Source: JBBQRS01 sp038214535 (GTDB lineage: Bacteria > Chloroflexota > Anaerolineae > CG2-30-64-16). Taken from it: a DNA stretch of 7,839 bases. The notes under the pieces are model-generated. The model made no database searches. It saw only the letters and a list, made by a program, of their open reading frames with translations, and was not told where the DNA came from. Made by a program: the position numbers and the translations under genes. Shown one piece after another: positions 3,626 to 7,839 of the stretch (positions are counted from its first letter, which is position 1; each line of letters begins with the position of its first letter). The DNA is taken from the NCBI GenBank assembly GCA_038214535.1, contig JBBQRS010000168.1:1-7839 (forward strand), written 5' to 3'.

Positions 3626-6277
3626 TCAGTTCGTTACCTTGATTTGGTCGTAGACCGGATACTCGTTACCGTCAATGTCTTCCACGATGAAGCCGACGAC
3701 GTAATCGCCGGGCGCGGCGTTCAGGTCAACCCACTTCCACGGTTCGCCGTTGAAGGTCAGCGTCTCGCCCGGCTCGGTGGCCACGGCCATCGCCTTGCCC
3801 TGTGAGTCTATGTCCATCCACTTCTCATAGATGGTGAACTTGTCGTCCAACTGCGGGACGATCTCGCGCGGCGCGCCCTGCCCCGTGCCCTCGTTGAAGC
3901 CGTATACTGCGAACATCTCGCCGTTGCGGAAGTAGAGCTTCGCGGGCCGCTGCTCGCCGTCGGCGTAGGTGTAGAGGCCATCCACGGTGTAAACGGCTTC
4001 CTCGAACGACCGGCCGTACGTTTCCGGCTCGAACAGCGCGACTGCGTTCTTGTCGCCGTTGCTGATCGCGAAGACGACCGGCTCCCATTCGAACTGCATC
4101 TTGAACTTGCCGCCTTCCGGCCAGACGGGGTAGTACACGCCGCTCATCTCGCGGCTCTCAGAGCTTTCCAGATAATCGGTGTCCAGCAGGGCCAGGGACT
4201 TGTTGGCCGCATCCAGATAACCGACCATTAGCTTGACATAACCGACGTTCTCGCCGCTGATCTCCGTGCTCAGCAGCACCGGATGGTTCGGGCTGGCGAC
4301 GGTCGCGTCCTTCTGGATCGGCGCGACGGTGATGCCGCCCGCCGCGGGCGCTACGATCGGCTGGTCCGGCACGACCAGGCTCCGGTCGGCGGCGTTGAAC
4401 GTGCGGCCCGTGTAGATGTTCGCAAGATAATCGTCCCACAGGCTTTCGTTCGCGAACCGGCTGGCAATCGCCGTGTACGAGCGCGGCCCCGCGACATCGT
4501 TGGTGTAAAGCTGTGAGGTGGGGAAGTAGATCGAGACGCCGTATGCGCCGGGCTTGCCCGCTCCGTTCTTCTCGGACAGCACGGCCGCATCCAGCGCGCG
4601 TACCACGTTTTCAGATTGCTGCTTCACCTGCGCGTTGTCGCTGTTGCGATTGACCAGCGCCGCAAAGTGCGCCAGGTCAATGAAAGAGGGTGGCACGTTC
4701 TGGCCGAAGATGCTGGTGAAGGCCTGCGCATACTGGCGCGCCTGCGCCACGAGCTTCGGGTTTTCGCTCTGCAACGTGTAGGCGAAGTCGTTGACGGCGG
4801 CGTTAAGTTGGGGGATCGCGGCCAGGTTCACCGCGCTCAGCGTCACGTCTTTGCCGATCTGATCGGCGAGTTGGCTGGCGGCCGGCACGCCAAATCCGCG
4901 CGCGCCGACGAATTCGGCCCGCGCCCGGTCATCGGTAATGCGTTGATCCTCGATGATATAGCTTTCCACGACGGCGTTGCTCAGATCGGCGCCCGTCATG
5001 GCCGGGTTAGAAATCAGCCGGTTGAGGAGGCCGGTGTAGGCCCAGCCCAGCGCCGGCTCCGTCTCTTGCGAGGCGACGGCGTAGCGGCCATGCGGCGCGA
5101 GCGCCGTGTAGACTTCGAGATCGCTCATCAGGCAGGCGTCCAGGCCGATCAACTCGAACTTGTCCAGCCCGGTTTGTTTGCGAATCTCTGTCAGCGCGGC
5201 GTCCAGCTCGCTGAGGTACATCATGTTGCCCAGCCGCTGCGCCAGCGGGGCGTTCACGCGCGGGTTGGCTTGCGGGTCGGGGTCGCTGAAGCCGCCGGGC
5301 CAGCCCATGCCGTGATCAGACATGATCAGCGCGTACTTGTCGGCGGGATAGGTCTTCATCGCCCACGTCACAAAGTCCACCAGGGTGCGCCCATCGGCCA
5401 TGTTAACTTCGCCCAGGTCTTGCAGCACCTCCGACCGGACTTGCCCCAGGTCATCGTCGCGAGTGATGAGGAAGCGGCCCGCGCCCGTCCAGTCGCCGTC
5501 GCCGGAGTAGCCGCCCTTGTAGCGGTCAATCTGCGCGATGATTTTTACCTTGTCGGACGAGCCGATGCGCTCCGCTTCGTTGAGGTCAATGTAGATGTCC
5601 TGTTCGAGGACGCGGTCGTCGGCGTCCTGATAGAGCATCACCGTCCAGGTGTCGCCGCCCGCCGTCGCGAGGCTCGGATCGGTTGTCGCGCCGGTTGCAC
5701 CTGCGCTCAGGTCGAGGGTGGGTTGCGCCTGCGGCTGGCGCGTCGGCAAGATGCTGGGTTGCTGCGTGGGCAGCGCGGCTTGCGATTGCAGCGTGGGCAG
5801 CGCGCCCACCGGTGCGACGTTCTGCGCGATGTCGTTGCCGCCGCTGCCGCGCAGGAGCGTGAAGAGCAGGAACAGCCCGCCGATCGCGATGATCGCAATT
5901 AACCCGATGCAGCCCATCCCACCGCCGGGCACGCGCCCCATGCCGCCACCTGGAAGAACGGGGCCCCCGCCGCTGGGCGGACGATAGCTGCCGCCGCCAC
6001 CGGGAGGCGGATAACTGCCACCTCCGCCCGATGGTGGGCGCTCGTCGCGCGTCGGCGCTTCGGCGGTCGGGCGTTGGTCGGGCGGGGTCGTCGGCCGCCG
6101 CCGCCGCTGCACCGTCACGGTGGGAATATCGTCTGATCCACCGGATGACATCAAAGACAGGGAAGCGCGGCGTTCATCAAAGTTGAGGGGCGCGCCGTTC
6201 GCAGGTTGCAGCGCCAACGTAAGTGGGTGTGGAATGATACTGCTGGTCCACTTATCAAAAAGATGGGCTAAACGCAT
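3626..6277 (-). CDS. Membrane-anchored clostripain-family (peptidase C11) cysteine protease
   Basis: The 883-aa protein resembles clostripain-type C11 peptidases, caspase-fold enzymes that typically cut after basic residues. Layout: a cytoplasmic N-terminal part rich in Pro, Arg and Gly with repeated GGGGSY units (about residues 60-120), one membrane helix (about 125-143), a Pro/Gln/Thr linker, the peptidase domain from about 210 (TWTVMLYQDADD), and a beta-rich C-terminal half with no catalytic motif seen. The expected catalytic pair is visible: H322 in SDHGMGW and C382 in DACLMS. The orientation suggests the catalytic and C-terminal domains lie outside the cell membrane. ATG 6277 is chosen because AAGGAG (6286-6291) lies eight bases upstream; an ATG ten codons earlier and one at about residue 43 lack this. 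It is monocistronic, with a terminator just after it. The family is secure; the substrate is unknown. Confidence 0.9.
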   Translation of the reverse strand: MRLAHLFDKWTSSIIPHPLTLALQPANGAPLNFDERRASLSLMSSGGSDDIPTVTVQRRRRPTTPPDQRPTAEAPTRDERPPSGGGGSYPPPGGGGSYRPPSGGGPVLPGGGMGRVPGGGMGCIGLIAIIAIGGLFLLFTLLRGSGGNDIAQNVAPVGALPTLQSQAALPTQQPSILPTRQPQAQPTLDLSAGATGATTDPSLATAGGDTWTVMLYQDADDRVLEQDIYIDLNEAERIGSSDKVKIIAQIDRYKGGYSGDGDWTGAGRFLITRDDDLGQVRSEVLQDLGEVNMADGRTLVDFVTWAMKTYPADKYALIMSDHGMGWPGGFSDPDPQANPRVNAPLAQRLGNMMYLSELDAALTEIRKQTGLDKFELIGLDACLMSDLEVYTALAPHGRYAVASQETEPALGWAYTGLLNRLISNPAMTGADLSNAVVESYIIEDQRITDDRARAEFVGARGFGVPAASQLADQIGKDVTLSAVNLAAIPQLNAAVNDFAYTLQSENPKLVAQARQYAQAFTSIFGQNVPPSFIDLAHFAALVNRNSDNAQVKQQSENVVRALDAAVLSEKNGAGKPGAYGVSIYFPTSQLYTNDVAGPRSYTAIASRFANESLWDDYLANIYTGRTFNAADRSLVVPDQPIVAPAAGGITVAPIQKDATVASPNHPVLLSTEISGENVGYVKLMVGYLDAANKSLALLDTDYLESSESREMSGVYYPVWPEGGKFKMQFEWEPVVFAISNGDKNAVALFEPETYGRSFEEAVYTVDGLYTYADGEQRPAKLYFRNGEMFAVYGFNEGTGQGAPREIVPQLDDKFTIYEKWMDIDSQGKAMAVATEPGETLTFNGEPWKWVDLNAAPGDYVVGFIVEDIDGNEYPVYDQIKVTN

Positions 6278-6285
6278 GACACTTA

Positions 6286-6291
6286 CTCCTT
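6286..6291 (-). promoter_or_regulatory. Ribosome binding site fixing the peptidase start
   Basis: AAGGAG on the minus strand, eight bases before ATG 6277, selects this start over the longer frame beginning at 6307. Confidence 0.7.
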
Positions 6292-6318
6292 GGAACGACG
6301 AGAACAATACTTCATGAA

Positions 6319-6328
6319 TATTTTACAC
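6319..6328 (-). promoter_or_regulatory. Candidate -10 region of the peptidase gene
   Basis: The minus strand reads GTGTAAAATA here, with TAAAAT (6325 to 6320) as a possible -10 box 43 bases before the ATG. No good -35 box is seen 16-18 bases upstream. The same ten bases occur in front of the divergent gene at 6511-6520. Confidence 0.35.
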
Positions 6329-6379
6329 AATCCGCAGAATTTGATTGAGTATACCCAAGAGTGAGGCCAACCCGCAAGT

Positions 6380-6412
6380 GTGTTAGCTGACATTCCAGGA
6401 ATTGGCTAACAC
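6380..6412. repeat. Intergenic hairpin
   Basis: GTGTTAGC (6380-6387) and GCTAACAC (6405-6412) are perfect complements, and three further inner pairs (two G-T) extend the stem to 11. It lies between two divergent promoters, so it is not a terminator of either visible gene. It may be a repeat-family element or a regulator site. The GTTAGC/GCTAAC order is the reverse of an attC. Confidence 0.5.
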
Positions 6413-6428
6413 GGATTTCTCTCTGGTT

Positions 6429-6461
6429 CCCTCGCCCTCCGGGAGAGGGTCAGGGTGAGGG
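6429..6461. repeat. Widespread intergenic palindromic repeat (spurious PHPDPLPEGEG type)
   Basis: CCCTCGCCCT (6429-6438) pairs with AGGGTGAGGG (6452-6461), ten pairs with one G-T. Read on the minus strand the element gives SPHPDPLPEGEG, a peptide I recognise as a recurrent false translation of a short interspersed repeat found in many GC-rich bacterial genomes. It is non-coding. Its mobility mechanism and role are not established here. Confidence 0.75.
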
Positions 6462-6510
6462 CTTGAACGGCCAACACGCATGGCTTCATCTTCCCGCCCG
6501 CGCACGTCTG

Positions 6511-6520
6511 GTGTAAAATA
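6511..6520 (+). promoter_or_regulatory. Candidate -10 region of the URO-D-family gene
   Basis: GTGTAAAATA with TAAAAT at 6514-6519 lies 44 bases before the ATG of the downstream gene. The -35 position (6491-6496, TTCCCG) is a poor match, so the promoter call rests mainly on the -10 box and its twin at 6319-6328. Confidence 0.35.
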
Positions 6521-6563
6521 GCCGGGAGACACACAACTTTGACCGCGCAAAGGAGCCGCCCCC

Positions 6564-7826
6564 ATGACTACTTCCCGTCAACGCGTGCTGGATGCCCTGC
6601 ACTTTCAGGAGACCGCTCGGGTTCCGAAGGACCTGGGTGGCATGCTTTCCTCCGGCATCAGCGCTTTCGCTTATCCGAACCTCGTCGCCGCCCTGGGGCT
6701 GCCGCCGCGCCTGCCGAAAGTGTACGATACCTCACAGATGCTGGCCCTGCCCGACCGCGACGTGTTGGACGCGCTGGGCTGCGACGTGATTACCATCACC
6801 GGCGAGGTAACCAACGCCTTCGAGCAACCTGACAAGTGGCACGCGTATGACTTCAACGGCCGCTTGCCCGCGCAGGTGCGCGAGCCGGCGCGCTTTCACG
6901 CTCAGCCGGACGGCACGATCACCCAGCGCACCGGCAAGCTGGCTAAGCCCGCCGACCGCGACCGCACCGGCGTGATGACCACCGTGCGGATGCCGCCCAC
7001 CTCCTACGTGTTCGACGAAGAGCACGGCGGCCAGCCGGTAGACTTCAAGGGCGCGCTACCGATGCCCGACCTTGCGCAAGTGCGTCGCGAGATGGAGGCG
7101 AACCTGCTGACGGATGAGGACATCGTCATCGTCCGTGACCTGTGCCGGCGCGTGCGCGAGTCTACCGACCGGGCGGTGTTCTTTAACGATGGGCGGCTGG
7201 TCGCGCCGATCTGCATCCACGGCTGGGGCGGTATGGCCGTCTTCCCTGTGATCTGCATCACCGAGCCGGACTTCGTCCACGAGTTGCACGAACTGGTGAC
7301 GACCTATACCATTAAAAACATCGAGCGGCTGATGCCCGAAATCAAGGACGACGTGGATATCGTCTGGACGGCGTCGGATGACTGGGGCACGCAGAAGAGC
7401 ACCATCGCCTCACCGAAAGTCTTTCGCGATCTGTTCCTACCCTATCTCAAGCGCATCAACGCCGCGAGCCACCAGGCCGCGCCCGAAGTTAAAACCTTCC
7501 GGCACTCGTGCGGGGCCATCTATACCCTGCTCGACATGATCGTCGAGTCGGGTACGGACATCCTGAACCCGGTGCAATGGACGGCGGGCGGCAAGAGCTA
7601 TCAGGAGTGGAAGGACGTGGCGCGCGGCCGGCTGGCCCTGTGGGGCGGCGGCGTCAACTCGCAGGCCACGCTGCCGATGGGCACACCGGAGGATGTCGCC
7701 GCGGAGACCACCGAAGTCGTGCGTTACATGGCGCAGGACGGCGGTTACGTCTTCTGCAACATCCACAACATCCTCGCCGAAATCGCCCCGGCGAACGTCA
7801 TTGCGATGTATGGCGCGGCAGCGTGA
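6564..7826 (+). CDS. Uroporphyrinogen decarboxylase (URO-D) family protein, probable corrinoid-type methyltransferase
   Basis: The complete 420-aa protein begins with the TSRQRVLDALHFQETARVPKDLGG signature common to the MtaA/MtbA-like branch of the URO-D family. These cytoplasmic TIM-barrel enzymes move methyl groups between a methylated corrinoid protein and a thiol or other acceptor through a bound zinc. A likely zinc-site motif is visible as HSC (H314, C316), and C398 and H401 near the C-terminus could contribute a ligand. True heme-pathway HemE is less likely given the N-terminus and the HxC motif. ATG 6564 has AAAGGAG about nine bases upstream. The gene is divergent from the peptidase gene and no corrinoid protein or partner methyltransferase lies within the window. 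Substrate and acceptor cannot be told from sequence. Family secure, precise reaction inferred. Confidence 0.85.
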   Translation: MTTSRQRVLDALHFQETARVPKDLGGMLSSGISAFAYPNLVAALGLPPRLPKVYDTSQMLALPDRDVLDALGCDVITITGEVTNAFEQPDKWHAYDFNGRLPAQVREPARFHAQPDGTITQRTGKLAKPADRDRTGVMTTVRMPPTSYVFDEEHGGQPVDFKGALPMPDLAQVRREMEANLLTDEDIVIVRDLCRRVRESTDRAVFFNDGRLVAPICIHGWGGMAVFPVICITEPDFVHELHELVTTYTIKNIERLMPEIKDDVDIVWTASDDWGTQKSTIASPKVFRDLFLPYLKRINAASHQAAPEVKTFRHSCGAIYTLLDMIVESGTDILNPVQWTAGGKSYQEWKDVARGRLALWGGGVNSQATLPMGTPEDVAAETTEVVRYMAQDGGYVFCNIHNILAEIAPANVIAMYGAAA

Positions 7827-7839
7827 CCGGCCGGCGCGT

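Noticed and set aside
3507..3805. Extension of the integrase frame to 260 residues
   Set aside because: After residue 140 there is no integrase similarity and the last part is antisense to the peptidase C-terminus.
4616..5902. 428-codon open frame on the + strand
   Set aside because: It lies antisense to the peptidase gene, whose catalytic motifs are clear. Its Arg/Val/Ala/Gly-rich composition without domains is typical of a shadow frame in GC-rich DNA.
6380..6412. GTTAGC...GCTAAC pair as an attC site
   Set aside because: The order is inverted relative to attC (which is YAAC first, GTTR last), and there are no inner paired boxes or extrahelical bases.
1..7839. CRISPR array, tRNA, rRNA or transposase gene
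   Set aside because: I found no regularly spaced direct repeats, cloverleaf sequence, rRNA segment or DDE/IS transposase frame in the window.

Overview
The window is a GC-rich bacterial segment, probably chromosomal, from an uncultured-type organism. The high GC, the long cell-surface clostripain-family protein, the corrinoid-type URO-D methyltransferase homologue and a long hairpin terminator without a T-tract would fit a Chloroflexota (Anaerolineae-like) genome. This placement is an inference and no taxonomic marker gene is present.

The left 3.5 kb reads as a decaying chromosomal integron. From the right: an integron-type tyrosine recombinase (intI, + strand, from 3083) is cut off before its catalytic residues. 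In front of it lies an attI-like region (about 2939-3010) with two overlapping, opposed promoter-like signals. To its left is a series of minus-strand genes arranged as cassettes: a 164-aa one-helix membrane protein of unknown function (2423-2917), a Zn/cation-efflux CDF transporter (867-1886), a well-formed 87-bp attC site (759-845) and the N-terminal part of a DUF2254 membrane protein (722 to the window edge). The attC folds with two extrahelical bases on the arm expected for minus-strand cassettes. Core sites GTTAGGC sit just upstream of the first and last genes. The array is imperfect. Between the 164-aa gene and the CDF gene there is no intact attC, but a 3'-terminal fragment of a methylenetetrahydrofolate reductase gene beginning next to a GCCTAAC core, followed by about 240 bp of palindrome-rich non-coding DNA.

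The right 4.2 kb looks like ordinary host chromosome. A membrane-anchored C11 (clostripain-family) cysteine peptidase (3626-6277, minus) ends at a strong hairpin terminator. It is divergent from a URO-D/MtaA-like methyltransferase homologue (6564-7826, plus). The 286-bp intergenic space holds a hairpin, a copy of the widespread repeat whose spurious translation is PHPDPLPEGEG, and two promoter-like boxes sharing GTGTAAAATA.

The genes do not form one pathway. The left half is mobile cargo, all of it membrane protein, that the local truncated integrase could no longer move. The right half is peptidase and one-carbon/corrinoid-type metabolism. I see no CRISPR array, tRNA or rRNA, and no clearly new system. 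The most informative part is the scarred integron and its junctions.
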